Below are positions 49,570-58,607 of a DNA stretch of 64,000 bases, piece after piece. Every line of letters begins with the position of its first letter. Position 1 is the first letter of the stretch. Origin of the DNA: Lysobacterales bacterium (GTDB lineage: Bacteria; Pseudomonadota; Gammaproteobacteria; Xanthomonadales; Rhodanobacteraceae). Where the stretch lies: assembly GCA_017305055.1 (NCBI GenBank), contig JAFKMZ010000007.1, positions 50,395 to 114,394 on the forward strand, given 5' to 3'. The translations under genes were made by a program, and so were the position numbers. Under the pieces are notes generated by a model, which saw nothing but the letters and a program-made list of their open reading frames with translations, searched no databases and was not told the origin of the DNA.

Positions 49570-50868
49570 TCAACCAAAGGGATGCTCCAGTGACGGACTC
49601 TGCGGGGTGAACCAGCGCGCACCGTCCTCGGTGATGTGCATGTCGTCTTCCAGGCGCACGCCGAACTCACCGGCAATGTAGATGCCCGGCTCGTCGCTGA
49701 AGGTCATGTTCCGCTGCATCTGGCGCTTGTTGCCACGCACCAGGTAGTACCACTCGTGCATGTCCATGCCGATGCCGTGGCCGAGACGGTGGCTGAAGTA
49801 CTTGTAGTCCGGACCGTAGCCGGCGTCGACCACGACCTTGCGCGCCGCGGCGTCCACCGATTCCATGGCGGCACCCGGGCGGGCGGCCTTGAGCGCGGCC
49901 GTCTGCGCGTCGCGCACGATGTCGAACACCTTCCTCATCTTGTCGCTGGGCTTGCCCAGGGTGAAGGTGCGGGTAAGGTCGCTGAGATAGCCCTCGACGT
50001 AGCAACCGTCGTCGAGCATCACCGGTGTGCCCTCGACGATGTGCTGCGGCACGATCGAGCCGTGCGGCTGCGCCGTGAACTCACCGACGTTGACGCTGGC
50101 GAAGCCACGCACGCCGAGGCGCTTGTAGGCGGCGTCGACCCAGGCCGACACATGCTGCTGGGTCATGCCGGGCTGGAGCCCGGCCCAGACCGCGTGGTAC
50201 ACCGACAACGTGGCGTCGCAGGCAATCTGCATCAGCGCCAGCTCGGCCGGGCTCTTGATTGCGCGGCACCCGGCAGTCACCGGGGTGGCCACCACCAGTC
50301 GCGCCTGCGGCATGGCCGCAGCTATCCCGGCGGAGCGGAAGAACGGAACCCGTTCCTCGATGCCCAGGGTGCCGGTGGAGGCGTGCTGCTCGCCCATGAT
50401 CTGCGCCACCAGACGGTAGGGATCCTCGTGTTCCTGCCAGGTGCGCACGTCGTGGCCGAACTTGATCTGCTCGTGCGCGCGTGCCTCCTCGAACGCCGGG
50501 GTGATGTAGACCGGATCGCCCGACTTCGGCAAGACCATGCCCATCAGACGTTCGCTGTTGCCGAAGCGCATGCCGGTGAAATAGTTGATGGTGGTCCCGC
50601 CATCCATGAAGACGGCGTCCATCTTGTTCTCGGCCATCAGCCGCTGGGCCTTGGCCAGCCGGGCCCGGCGCTCGTCGTCGGTGATCGGCACGATCTTGGA
50701 GGTGACCGGCTGCAGCGCCAGGATGGACGGTGGCAGCGCAGGCTGTGCCGCCTCCGGCGCCGCCAACGCCTTGCTGCCAAGCAGCATCGTCGGCACCGCT
50801 GCCGCGCCCACGGCCGATGCCTGCAAAAAGCGTCGACGACTTGAGCTTACCGAGTCGGTTGGTCCCAT
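49570..50868 (-). CDS. Tat-exported M24 metallopeptidase (Xaa-Pro peptidase-like)
   Basis: A 432-residue pita-bread-fold peptidase with a twin-arginine signal (SSRRRFLQAS at residues 8-17, hydrophobic stretch to about 35). Export by Tat suggests folding with its metal ions in the cytoplasm. The metal ligands are visible: an Asp in LDDGCYVEGYLSDLTRTF (two Asp ligands), His in HRLGHGIGMDMHE, Glu in SDEPGIYI and Glu in GVRLEDDM. It would remove N-terminal residues adjacent to proline. GAGGAGG precedes the ATG at 50868. It is just upstream of the M28 gene on the same strand (about 120 bp), so the pair may be co-expressed for peptide catabolism. Confidence 0.94.
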   Translation of the reverse strand: MGPTDSVSSSRRRFLQASAVGAAAVPTMLLGSKALAAPEAAQPALPPSILALQPVTSKIVPITDDERRARLAKAQRLMAENKMDAVFMDGGTTINYFTGMRFGNSERLMGMVLPKSGDPVYITPAFEEARAHEQIKFGHDVRTWQEHEDPYRLVAQIMGEQHASTGTLGIEERVPFFRSAGIAAAMPQARLVVATPVTAGCRAIKSPAELALMQIACDATLSVYHAVWAGLQPGMTQQHVSAWVDAAYKRLGVRGFASVNVGEFTAQPHGSIVPQHIVEGTPVMLDDGCYVEGYLSDLTRTFTLGKPSDKMRKVFDIVRDAQTAALKAARPGAAMESVDAAARKVVVDAGYGPDYKYFSHRLGHGIGMDMHEWYYLVRGNKRQMQRNMTFSDEPGIYIAGEFGVRLEDDMHITEDGARWFTPQSPSLEHPFG

Positions 50869-51209
50869 GAAGGCCTCCTCAAAGCAGGTATTGCGATCCC
50901 GTCATCACGACACCGGGCCGTTGTTTCGGGGCTGGCTGAAACAATCCGATCGTTTGCCTACATCCCGGGGGTCGGGAAGATGGCGTCCGCAATCCCATGC
51001 GGCGGCGCTCGCCGATTTGTCCCCCGCAGCAGAATGCACCCCACCGAAATGAACCGAGAGTGCCAATGGTCACCCGCCATTCGATCGGTCGCAGCCCTCG
51101 GACCCCGGCCACCCGAAGCGCCTCAAGTCCCTGTCCCACGGATACTGGAATTCGACGATAGCATATCCATCCGCCGGATGATGATGCTGCGGCGCAGGGT
51201 CCCTATTGG
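50869..51209. other. Intergenic region upstream of the M24 gene
   Basis: About 340 bp without a plausible gene between the TonB receptor's 3' end and the M24 gene start. It should carry the M24 promoter on the minus strand, but I see no clean -35/-10 pair. Short open frames here have no ribosome-binding site and no recognisable product. Confidence 0.5.
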
Positions 51210-51246
51210 GTGTCCCGGCCTGCAGCAAACCTGCAGGCCGAGACAC
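51210..51246 (-). terminator. Hairpin after the TonB receptor gene
   Basis: CGGCCTGCAG and CTGCAGGCCG pair around a CAAAC loop, extended by GTGTC/GACAC with a mismatch, 9 bp beyond the receptor stop codon on the minus strand. There is no U tract, so it is a hairpin-type or factor-assisted terminator. Confidence 0.55.
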
Positions 51247-51254
51247 CGGGACGA

Positions 51255-54155
51255 TCAGAAGTTGACCTTCGCCTGCACGTAGCCGTAGCGGTCAGGCAAC
51301 GGGTAGGTGTGGGCGTCGTAGCTGTTGAGTGAGCAGGACACGCACACCGGCGGCTGGCGATCCCAGATGTTGTTGATGCCGGCAACCAGGGTCAGGTCCA
51401 GCTTCGTCGGCACCTTCCAGCTGGCGCGCAGATCCTGGGTGATGAACGTGCCCAAGTAGTGCGTGCCGTTCGGACGATACGGTACCGGCGTCTTGTCGTT
51501 GCAGATCGGGAAGGCCTTGGCCGGGCCGCAATCCTCCTTGACCGGGCCCTTGTAGCGCAGGATGGTGGTGACACTCCAGGCCTTGCGCGCCCAGCCCAGT
51601 TGCAGGTTGGACACCAGCCACGGGATCGAGCTGTCATTCAACTCCGCACCGACGCGCTGCGGCTGCTGCACGTTGTTCTGGTCATACGCGTTGAAGGACT
51701 TGACGTAGGTGTTCGTCCAGTTCGCGTTGAACGAGCCGATGCTGGTTTCCGGGCTGCGCCAGTCGATGCTGAAGTCGAAGCCGGAAGTATCGATGCGGCC
51801 GAGGTTGCGCAGGGTCACGTTGATGTACTGGATGTCGCCCGTACGCGAGCGCAGCACCGCCTGACAGTTTGCGTTGTTCGGATTGCCGCTGTTCACGCAA
51901 TCGCCGAGGACGGTCTTGGCATCCGGCGGCTGGATCGCGTTGTTCAGGAGGATGTGGTAGTAGTTCAGCGTGAAGTCCAGGCGCTGCGACCACGCGAGGT
52001 TCTGCGCCCAGCCCGGGCTGTAGACCGCACCGAGCGTCAGGCTGGTCGAGGTCTCCGGCTTCAGGTTCCTGTTGCCGCCGCTGCGCGTACCGATCTGGAT
52101 GTTGTTCTGCGAATAGCCGTCCGGTACGCCGAGCGCACGGCAGTTTGCCGCGATCTGCGGGCTGGTCAGGAACTGCGCGGAGCAGGGATCCTGCAGCGTC
52201 GGGTTGAACGCCGACAGGGCACCAAAGGCCTCGCCGATCGACGGCGCACGGAAACCCTCGGCCCAGGTACCGCGCAGGACCAGGTCGTCATAGACCTGCC
52301 AGCGCAGTCCGAACTTGCTGTTCGTGGTGCTGCCGAACGTCGAATAGTCGGAATAGCGCGTCGCCGCGGAGAGGTTGAGTGACTTCACGCCAGGCAGGTT
52401 TGCCAGCAGCGGCGCATTCAGTTCGAGGTAGGCCTCTTTCACCGAGTACTCGCCGCTTGCCGGCAGCGCGATGCCTCCCGTTGCCAGGCCAATCGCATCC
52501 GGCGTATACGCCGCAGACAGGTGGCGATGCTCGACACCCGCTGCGGCGCCGAGCGGACCGGCCGGCAGGTTGAAGAGGTTGTCCGTGGAGAGGTTTGCCG
52601 TCCAGTCGGTCAACTGGTTCTGGCTGCGATCGACCGAGACGTACTTCAGGTAATTGAGCATGTCCTCCGTGATGGCCCCGGGCGGCCCGAACAGGTTGAG
52701 CGGCACGCATCCCGGGATCGCCGCGCAGGACGCCGCTGAACCCAGGGCGTTCTTCACGTGCAGCGTGTTGAAGTTGCCCGTGCTGGTCTGGCTCGCGCGG
52801 TTGCTGCCACGCACAAAATTCACATCCCACGAGAAATCCCGCTCGCCCCAGCCAAACTGGCCTTGCAGGCCCGTGTCGAGCTGCACCGTGTCCACGGCCT
52901 GGTGGTACACGCGCTTGCCGGCTTCGAGGATGCGCTTGCTGATGCTGGTGAGGTTCTTCTGTGGATCCAGGTCGAAGCCGAACGGGTTGTACGGGTTGTC
53001 CTTGGAGATCACGGACGCCAGGGAGAACGGGTTGGTCGAGGACGCGCCATAGGAGAAGGAATTCGGCGCCGCATCCGTCATCGAGCGGCGGTTGTTGTAC
53101 AGGCCGCGCACGTACCAAGTCACGGACGGCGCGAGGTCGTAACGCAGGCTGGTGAACAGCGCGTAGCGGTCGTTCGGGGTCAGCAAGGCATTGACCGGGC
53201 CATAGTTGTAGCGGTCGGCCGTGCCGAACTTGTGGAAGTCCTGCGGGTATTGCGCGACGTTGCCGGTGTAGTTCTGGTTGATCGCCAGGTCGTGCTTGAC
53301 GCCGCTCGGGTCGGTGAAATTGTAGCGGCCCCAGGGCTGCGTCGAACTGCAGTTCGCCATGCCGGTACCAGCCACGCACTCGTTGCGGGTGCGGTGCCAG
53401 TCCGCGCCCTCGATCTGGTTTTGCGTCACATAACTCAGGTCGACAAAGAACTGGTAGCGGTCGCCGCTCTTGCCGAACGAAAGGTCGGACTGCGTGGCCT
53501 GGCCGTCGATGCTGGGATAGGTACCGAAATAGGTGCTCGCCGACGCGCCATTCTGCGCGCGCTTGGTGATGATGTTGACCACGCCGGAAATGGCGTCCGA
53601 GCCGTACAGCGACGAGGCGCCGTCCTGCAGGATGTCGATGCGGTCGATGATGCTGGCCGGGATGGTGTTCAAATCCACCGAGCCCGACATGCCCGTGCCC
53701 GAAGTCTCGTTGACCCAGCGCAAGCCATCGACCAGGACCAGGATGCGGCCCGAGCCGAGGTTGCGCAGGTCCATCGCGGCCGAACCCGCGCCGGCACCAC
53801 TTCCGTCGGCCTTCGACCCAAAGTTGCCGGGTGAGCTGAACTTGGTGTTGAGCGCGGCACCGGCCGAGGTAACCTGCTGCAGGATGTCGCCGACGCTGGT
53901 CAGGCCGGTCTTCTGCAGGGTGTCGGAGGTGATGGTGAGCACCGGCACCTGGGTCGCCATGTCCGCGCCCTTGATGCGCGTGCCAGTCACCTGCACGGCC
54001 TGCAGATTGATGGTCTGGGATGCCTGCGCCTGCGTGTCGGCTCCTGCCGGTGGTGCGTCCTGGGCGAACAGCGCCGAGCTTTGCATGGCAGCGCCTGCAG
54101 CCAACGCCAGGGAAAGCGAAAGCGCAAGTTTGCCGCGTCGTAAAATCGTCGTCAT
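51255..54155 (-). CDS. Large TonB-dependent receptor (966 aa)
   Basis: Outer-membrane TonB-dependent receptor of the long, peptide/carbohydrate-associated type common in Xanthomonadales. A signal peptide (1-31, MTTILRRGKLALSLSLALAAG to about LFA) is followed by a TonB-box-like LQAVQVTGTRIK near 54-65. The plug has DILQQVTSAGAALN, LRNLGSGRILVLVDGLRWV and IDRIDILQDGASSLYGSDAISGVVNIITK. A barrel of about 800 residues ends YGYVQAKVNF. The ATG at 54155 has GGGGAA 6 nt upstream. The peptidases downstream (M24, M28) suggest oligopeptide import, but no direct substrate evidence is visible. Confidence 0.94.
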   Translation of the reverse strand: MTTILRRGKLALSLSLALAAGAAMQSSALFAQDAPPAGADTQAQASQTINLQAVQVTGTRIKGADMATQVPVLTITSDTLQKTGLTSVGDILQQVTSAGAALNTKFSSPGNFGSKADGSGAGAGSAAMDLRNLGSGRILVLVDGLRWVNETSGTGMSGSVDLNTIPASIIDRIDILQDGASSLYGSDAISGVVNIITKRAQNGASASTYFGTYPSIDGQATQSDLSFGKSGDRYQFFVDLSYVTQNQIEGADWHRTRNECVAGTGMANCSSTQPWGRYNFTDPSGVKHDLAINQNYTGNVAQYPQDFHKFGTADRYNYGPVNALLTPNDRYALFTSLRYDLAPSVTWYVRGLYNNRRSMTDAAPNSFSYGASSTNPFSLASVISKDNPYNPFGFDLDPQKNLTSISKRILEAGKRVYHQAVDTVQLDTGLQGQFGWGERDFSWDVNFVRGSNRASQTSTGNFNTLHVKNALGSAASCAAIPGCVPLNLFGPPGAITEDMLNYLKYVSVDRSQNQLTDWTANLSTDNLFNLPAGPLGAAAGVEHRHLSAAYTPDAIGLATGGIALPASGEYSVKEAYLELNAPLLANLPGVKSLNLSAATRYSDYSTFGSTTNSKFGLRWQVYDDLVLRGTWAEGFRAPSIGEAFGALSAFNPTLQDPCSAQFLTSPQIAANCRALGVPDGYSQNNIQIGTRSGGNRNLKPETSTSLTLGAVYSPGWAQNLAWSQRLDFTLNYYHILLNNAIQPPDAKTVLGDCVNSGNPNNANCQAVLRSRTGDIQYINVTLRNLGRIDTSGFDFSIDWRSPETSIGSFNANWTNTYVKSFNAYDQNNVQQPQRVGAELNDSSIPWLVSNLQLGWARKAWSVTTILRYKGPVKEDCGPAKAFPICNDKTPVPYRPNGTHYLGTFITQDLRASWKVPTKLDLTLVAGINNIWDRQPPVCVSCSLNSYDAHTYPLPDRYGYVQAKVNF

Positions 54156-54750
54156 GTATGGTTCCCCGTCAACGTGAAAGTATTCACCGTTCAGTGCAAA
54201 CAAATGCTGCACGGTCCTGCAGCCGCAGACCGTCAGCCCCTAAACCCGCGTGCCCCGAGACCTGCAATACCGATCGGCAGGCTTGCCCCGCAACACCTTG
54301 CTCACCCTGCTTGGCGCCGTCCCCGCGAGACGGCCCCGCACATTCGTCCCTGTGGAACTGCTGTTTCCATGACTCAGCGCATCCTGCCCTGAATGCGACG
54401 TCCAACGCTGATCGCGACCGATGTTAGCACGGTGTTATTCGCCGTATGGCCGTCCAATACGTTTAGGATTTGTTACCTTCTACGCGCTTCCCCCGTTAAA
54501 TTCAAGGCGGATTCTTGACGCCACACAACACCTGCGACGACGTGTCGCTGCACTCGCGCCACCTCATGCATGCAAGCCTGGTACGTCTCCACGGCACACA
54601 CGGCAGAGGAAAGGCAAGACCGGCCAGCGGCACGCACGGGCGTTTCGACGGACCGCATCCGACCCACCACAATGGCCACAATCCCCGTAAGCTATGCGGC
54701 TTCGCACCGTGGCCATGCCTGGCGGTGCACTCAGGCAAGCGGATATTCCC
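54156..54750. other. Intergenic region between divergent TonB receptor and uppP
   Basis: About 595 bp with no convincing gene. The 54420-54510 part is AT-richer (TTAGCACGGTGTTATTCG, GTTTAGGATTTGTTACC) and probably holds promoters in both directions, though no box pair is clear enough to call. No Fur box or riboswitch was recognised. Confidence 0.5.
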
Positions 54751-55548
54751 GTGACAGATCTTCTCCGTGTCATCGCCCTCGGCATCATCGAGGGCATCAC
54801 CGAATTCCTGCCGATTTCGAGCACCGGGCACCTGCTGATTGCCGAGCGCTTCGGCCTGGGCGAGCGTTCGGACCTGTTCAACATCGGCATCCAGGCGGGC
54901 GCGATCCTCGCGGTCACGCTGATCTACTGGCGCCGCATCTGGCAGTTGCTGACGGACTGGCGCGAGCCGGCCAACCGCGATTACCTGCTGAAGCTGGTCA
55001 CCGCATTCCTGATCACGGCGGTGATCGGCCTGGTTGCGGTCAAACTCGGCTTCAAGCTGCCGGAAACGGTGACGCCAATCGCCTGGGCACTGGTCATCGG
55101 CGGCTTCTGGATGCTCGGCGCCGAATTCCTCGCCGCCCGCCAGCCAGACCGCAGCGCGGTGACGTGGCGCGTCGCAATCCTGGTCGGCATCGCACAGATG
55201 CTGGCTGGCATCTTTCCAGGCACCTCGCGCTCGGCCGCGACGATCTTTGCGGCAATGCTGTTCGGCACCAGCAACCGCAGCGCGGCGACCGAGTTCGCAT
55301 TCCTCGTCGGCATCCCGACCATGTACGCAGCGACCGGTTACGAATTGCTGAAGGTGCTCGACAGCGGCCAAGCCGCCCATGAGGACTGGACCGCGCTCGG
55401 GGTCGGCTTCGTCGTTTCCCTGGTGGTCGCGTTCATCGCCGTGAAATGGCTGCTCGGTTATATCGTCGGGCACCGCTTCACCCCCTTTGCGCTGTACCGC
55501 ATCGCGCTCGGTGCCGCCTTGCTGTTGTGGCTGCCAGCCGGTGGCTGA
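54751..55548 (+). CDS. uppP: Undecaprenyl-diphosphatase UppP/BacA
   Basis: Membrane phosphatase recycling undecaprenyl pyrophosphate, the lipid carrier for peptidoglycan and surface polysaccharides; also confers bacitracin resistance. The 265-residue protein (GTG start) has the family active-site motifs IIEGITEFLPISSTGHLLI at residues 12-30 and GIFPGTSRSAATIFAAML in mid-protein, plus about eight helices. The GTG at 54751 gives the canonical N-terminus (TDLLRVIALGI); ATGs at 54694 and 54715 would add about 12-19 atypical residues. It converges on the AI-2E-family gene, 5 bp apart. Confidence 0.93.
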   Translation: MTDLLRVIALGIIEGITEFLPISSTGHLLIAERFGLGERSDLFNIGIQAGAILAVTLIYWRRIWQLLTDWREPANRDYLLKLVTAFLITAVIGLVAVKLGFKLPETVTPIAWALVIGGFWMLGAEFLAARQPDRSAVTWRVAILVGIAQMLAGIFPGTSRSAATIFAAMLFGTSNRSAATEFAFLVGIPTMYAATGYELLKVLDSGQAAHEDWTALGVGFVVSLVVAFIAVKWLLGYIVGHRFTPFALYRIALGAALLLWLPAGG

Positions 55549-55553
55549 GGACG

Positions 55554-56753
55554 TCAGCGACCGACGATGACCGCAAACCAGGTCCAACCGCGCACGCGTT
55601 CGCAAATCAGCTTGGCGCAGGTCAGCATGGGGACGGCCAGAAGGGCTCCGGGAATGCCCCACAGCCAGCCCCACAGCAGCAGCCACAGCAGGATGGCGAT
55701 CGGGCTCAGACGCATGCTGCGACCCTGGATCAGCGGGGTGATGATGTTGCCTTCCAGCGCGGTGATCGCGGCAAAGGTGAGCGGGGGCAGGAAGACGTCC
55801 AGGGTGATGTCACGGGCATACAGCATGCTCACCACGGCGAGCAGGATGGTGGTGAACATGGCGCCGACATACGGGACGAAGTTGGCGAACATGGCCACCG
55901 TGCCCCACAGCAGCGCATCGGGTACGCCATACAGCGTGAGCATGCCGGCGGTGATTCCGCCCAACGCAGCGTTGATCAGGAAAGCGGTGAGGAGGTAACG
56001 CGAGATCTCGGTCTGGATATCGCGGGCAATCTCGACCGCGTAGCGCTTGTAGGCAAAGCTCGGAGTGATTTCCACCAGCCGACGCAACATGGTGTCTCCA
56101 TAGGTGAGGAAGAAGAACACCAGCAGAACCACGCCGAGTATCGCAGCCAGGATTTTGGGTGCCGTGGAAACGACACCCCACGGCGTGATGGAAATGGAGG
56201 CGGACTCGACTGGCCGCGTGCGGCTGGTCGCGCCGACCAGCGTCTGCGTGGCCCGATTTGCCGCCTCCAACGGTTTGGTCACGCGGCGGAGTTGGGGCAC
56301 GAAGGACTTGATCGCCGCCGGCGCGCCTTGGAACCAGCCAACGGCTGGCTGTGCCAGCAGCGCCGTACCTACCCCCATCCCGACCAGCAGGCTCAGCATG
56401 AGCACGCTCGCGGTCAGCCAGCGCGGCAAGTGCAAGCGCCTGCCCGCCGCGACCACCGGGTTGAGCGCCAGGGCAATGAAGGCGGCCAGCACCAGAGGTA
56501 TGAGTAACACCTTGGTGATAGCAACCGTATACAACAACGCCAGCAACAGCATGGCATTCAGTACCAGGCGGATGGCCCGGACGTGACGGCGCAGGCTGCG
56601 CATGGCCCGGCTGCGGGGCCCTGCGGGCTGCACTGGGGAGAGCTCCGACGCGGCGAGGGCCGCAGACGCGTTGGCTTCGGGACCACCAGCAGACAACGGC
56701 CCGGCGCCCACGGCCCCGGTCGCAAGGTCAGCTGCCTCGTCTGTCCCCATCAT
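55554..56753 (-). CDS. AI-2E family (PerM/YdiK-type) membrane permease
   Basis: A 399-residue inner-membrane protein with about eight helices. Signature segments: AFIALALNPVVAAGRRLHLPRW early, VVLLVFFFLTYGDTMLRRLVEITP, LLTAFLINAALGGITAGMLTLYGVPDALLWGTVAMFANFVPYVGAMFTTI, and GNIITPLIQGRSMRLSPIAILLWLLLWGWLWGIPGALLAVPM. The N-terminal 50 residues are Ala/Gly-rich and unstructured. Members export diverse solutes; the AI-2 name reflects one E. coli case. ATG 56753 with GAGGGC upstream is preferred to a more distal start. It overlaps the upstream small gene by 26 bp, so it belongs to the envelope-stress-like cluster. Confidence 0.9.
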   Translation of the reverse strand: MMGTDEAADLATGAVGAGPLSAGGPEANASAALAASELSPVQPAGPRSRAMRSLRRHVRAIRLVLNAMLLLALLYTVAITKVLLIPLVLAAFIALALNPVVAAGRRLHLPRWLTASVLMLSLLVGMGVGTALLAQPAVGWFQGAPAAIKSFVPQLRRVTKPLEAANRATQTLVGATSRTRPVESASISITPWGVVSTAPKILAAILGVVLLVFFFLTYGDTMLRRLVEITPSFAYKRYAVEIARDIQTEISRYLLTAFLINAALGGITAGMLTLYGVPDALLWGTVAMFANFVPYVGAMFTTILLAVVSMLYARDITLDVFLPPLTFAAITALEGNIITPLIQGRSMRLSPIAILLWLLLWGWLWGIPGALLAVPMLTCAKLICERVRGWTWFAVIVGR

Positions 56754-57063
56754 GCCTGCCCTCGGCAACGTCGTCCGCTGCCGCACGCGTCGCCGTGCCG
56801 AATCCATCGATCAGTCGCGCGGCAATAGCCACACCTTCCGCCACTCCACCGCCCAGCAGCGCCCCCACGCCGGGCATGCGCCATGGACGCATATTCCCAT
56901 GGCCCATGACCAGACCCAGGCCGGCAGCGATTCCCAGCATCGCCACTGGATGCGCACGGGCGCGTGACACCAGGCTGTCGGCCGCAGTATGCCACCTGCG
57001 GCGTGCCGACTCCGCGTCTGTACGCGCTGCGCGCACCGCCGCCATGCGACGGAAGACCTTCAC
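56728..57063 (-). CDS. Small YqjK-like membrane-associated protein
   Basis: A 111-residue protein with an N-terminal basic amphipathic helix (FRRMAAVRAARTDAESARRRW) and one hydrophobic segment (HPVAMLGIAAGLGLVMGHG). A Gly-rich second segment follows (VGALLGGGVAEGVAIAARLI). Composition and position after a holin-like gene match the YqjK slot of the yqjCDEK cluster in enterobacteria; sequence identity is weak, so the name is tentative. GTG start at 57063 overlaps the preceding stop codon (GTGA), showing translational coupling. Function unknown. Confidence 0.75.
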   Translation of the reverse strand: MKVFRRMAAVRAARTDAESARRRWHTAADSLVSRARAHPVAMLGIAAGLGLVMGHGNMRPWRMPGVGALLGGGVAEGVAIAARLIDGFGTATRAAADDVAEGRHDGDRRGS

Positions 57064-57536
57064 GACGATTCCCCATCAGCGGGCCTGGTGGTGTGGCCAT
57101 CCTCGGCTGCGGCAACCGGCCCCGCGGCACGCCCCGCATGCAAGGAATCGCGCAGCAGGCGGACACCATGCTCGCGGCTGCGCGGCAAGCTCAACCAATA
57201 CAGGCAACGCCGGAACAGCACGATCGCGGCCAGCAGGAACAGCAGCTGCAACAGCGCCAGCGCCAACAGCGCCAACAGCCAGGATCCCCACCACGTTGCC
57301 AGGGCCACGCCAACCAGGGCAAGCACGGTCAAGCCAAGGCCGACTCCGGCCACCATCGCCGCCAGCCCGGCCATCAGCAACCACCACACGGCGCTGCGCG
57401 CCAGGCCAATTTCGGCCAACAACAACGCCCACTGCGCGCCCAGCAGCTGCTTGAAGGCACGGCCGAGCCCGCTCAGCTCGGCCCACCATCCCGGCGGCGA
57501 CCCTGAGACACCGGGCAACTCCTCGTCCATCGCCAT
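57060..57536 (-). CDS. Phage holin-like family membrane protein (YqjE type)
   Basis: A 158-residue inner-membrane protein with two long hydrophobic helices (WWLLMAGLAAMVAGVGLGLTVLALVGVALATWW and LLALLALALLQLLFLLAAIVLF, about residues 47-110). A cytoplasmic amphipathic N-terminus (LGRAFKQLLGAQWALLLAEIG) precedes them. This is the Phage_holin_3_6/YqjE layout; in chromosomal clusters it is not a phage gene. Starts at 57536 or 57530 are equivalent. It lies 22 bp after the DUF883 gene and overlaps the next by 4 nt, an operon of envelope proteins. Confidence 0.85.
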   Translation of the reverse strand: MAMDEELPGVSGSPPGWWAELSGLGRAFKQLLGAQWALLLAEIGLARSAVWWLLMAGLAAMVAGVGLGLTVLALVGVALATWWGSWLLALLALALLQLLFLLAAIVLFRRCLYWLSLPRSREHGVRLLRDSLHAGRAAGPVAAAEDGHTTRPADGESS

Positions 57537-57558
57537 ATGCCAATCCGTTGCCGCGCCA

Positions 57559-57945
57559 TCACCGGCGCAGGATGCGCCCCAGCAGCCACCCCGCGCCGAG
57601 TGCAATGGCCACGGATTGCACGGGCTTTTCGCGTACATACTCGCGGGCCGCCTCCAGCCACGCCTCGGTCTGGTCCGCGGTCCGCGCATAGGCCTCGCGC
57701 CCGCGCTCGCCCAGATCAGCCGCCTTGTCGCTGGCGCGGTGCGCCGCACCGGCAGCCTTGTCGGTGGTGCGATGCAAGCTTTCCTCCACGCGGTCAGCGG
57801 CATGATCGACGCGCTCAGCCGCTCGATCGACGGCCTCCTTGGTCCCGGCCACCGCCTTGGATGTGGCCTGCTTGACCCGCTCCGCGTGTTCGTCAATACG
57901 TGAACCCGCAATTTTCGATTCGCTTGGAGAATCCTGGTTGTTCAT
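57559..57945 (-). CDS. DUF883 (YqjD/ElaB-like) C-tail-anchored protein
   Basis: A 128-residue protein with a long charged, Ala-rich coiled-coil region (DEHAERVKQATSKAVAGTKEAVDRAAERVDHAADRVEES, about 20-95). A C-terminal hydrophobic anchor follows (PVQSVAIALGAGWLLGRILRR). E. coli YqjD/ElaB of this family tether ribosomes to the inner membrane in stationary phase. GGGAG is 6 nt before the ATG at 57945. It is flanked by DUF1328 upstream and the holin-like gene downstream on the same strand, as in stationary-phase/stress clusters. Confidence 0.9.
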   Translation of the reverse strand: MNNQDSPSESKIAGSRIDEHAERVKQATSKAVAGTKEAVDRAAERVDHAADRVEESLHRTTDKAAGAAHRASDKAADLGERGREAYARTADQTEAWLEAAREYVREKPVQSVAIALGAGWLLGRILRR

Positions 57946-57990
57946 GAGCACTCCCGTTGAGGTTGGGGCCGGTCAGCGCTGACGTAGGTG

Positions 57991-58146
57991 TCAGGTTGCA
58001 CGGCGGAAGAACGCAATGATGGCCAGGATCAGGAAGACCACGAACAGGATCTTCGCGATTCCAGCCGCAGCACCAGCAATCCCACCGAAGCCCAGTACCG
58101 CAGCAATGATGGCAATGATCAGGAAAACCAGAGCGTAATAGAGCAT
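57991..58146 (-). CDS. DUF1328 (YtjA-like) small membrane protein, 51 aa
   Basis: A 51-residue inner-membrane protein, two helices: [49 protein letters not shown]. This is the exact DUF1328 pattern ([18 protein letters not shown]). TGAGGA lies 7 nt before the ATG at 58146. It heads the DUF883/holin-like cluster. Function is unknown; relatives are induced by envelope or osmotic stress. Confidence 0.92.
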   Translation of the reverse strand: MLYYALVFLIIAIIAAVLGFGGIAGAAAGIAKILFVVFLILAIIAFFRRAT

Positions 58147-58543
58147 GACAATGTCCTCAGGTAATGCAAGTGGCATCAAGTCGCGCTTGGCACGGCCAGT
58201 CGACCGGCGACGCCATTCAGCCACAGCACTTGCCATGCCCATGTGAAGATCGCCCAGGCGCGGCCGGCACGGACTCGTGGGGCGCCCGCGCTGGGCGTGG
58301 GGCCGCGCCCGGCCACCTGCGTCGGCCTGGCTGCGCCGGACAAACAGCCCGGCAACCAAGCAGCTTCGCCATTACGACCCGTGCCGTTGCGGCCTGGCGG
58401 GAAGTGAGGCTGGTGCCCGAGAAGTGGGCAAACGCCGGATCGCCGATGAACGTGGCACCGGCGAAATCATGTCCATGCCGTGCGCATACACCGTACGGAA
58501 ACCCGCAGGCTAGCCCTCCGGCCAATGCCACGCCACTGCCTGC
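58147..58543. other. Intergenic region upstream of the DUF1328 gene
   Basis: About 400 bp without a plausible gene; open frames on both strands are Arg/Pro-rich and lack ribosome-binding sites. It should carry the promoter of the DUF1328 cluster on the minus strand, but no clear boxes were identified. Confidence 0.5.
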
Positions 58544-58590
58544 GCGAACCACCCGGCAGCCTCGTTGCGCGAGGCCGCCGGGTGGTTCGC
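58544..58590 (-). terminator. Strong hairpin after the second S10 gene
   Basis: Perfect 14-bp arms (GCGAACCACCCGGC at 58544-58557 and its complement at 58577-58590) with an inner CCTCG/CGAGG stem and a TTGCG loop lie 17 bp past the S10 stop codon on the minus strand. No U tract follows. Likely terminator or mRNA-stabilising stem. Confidence 0.65.
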
Positions 58591-58607
58591 TGCCCTTCCG
58601 TCAGGGG

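Noticed and set aside
57060-57536. Prophage holin
   Set aside because: The holin-like fold sits in a chromosomal yqjDE-type cluster with no phage lysis or structural genes around.
58217-58552. A 111-residue minus-strand frame upstream of DUF1328
   Set aside because: No ribosome-binding site, Arg/Pro-rich, no domain, and interrupted by the S10 terminator hairpin.
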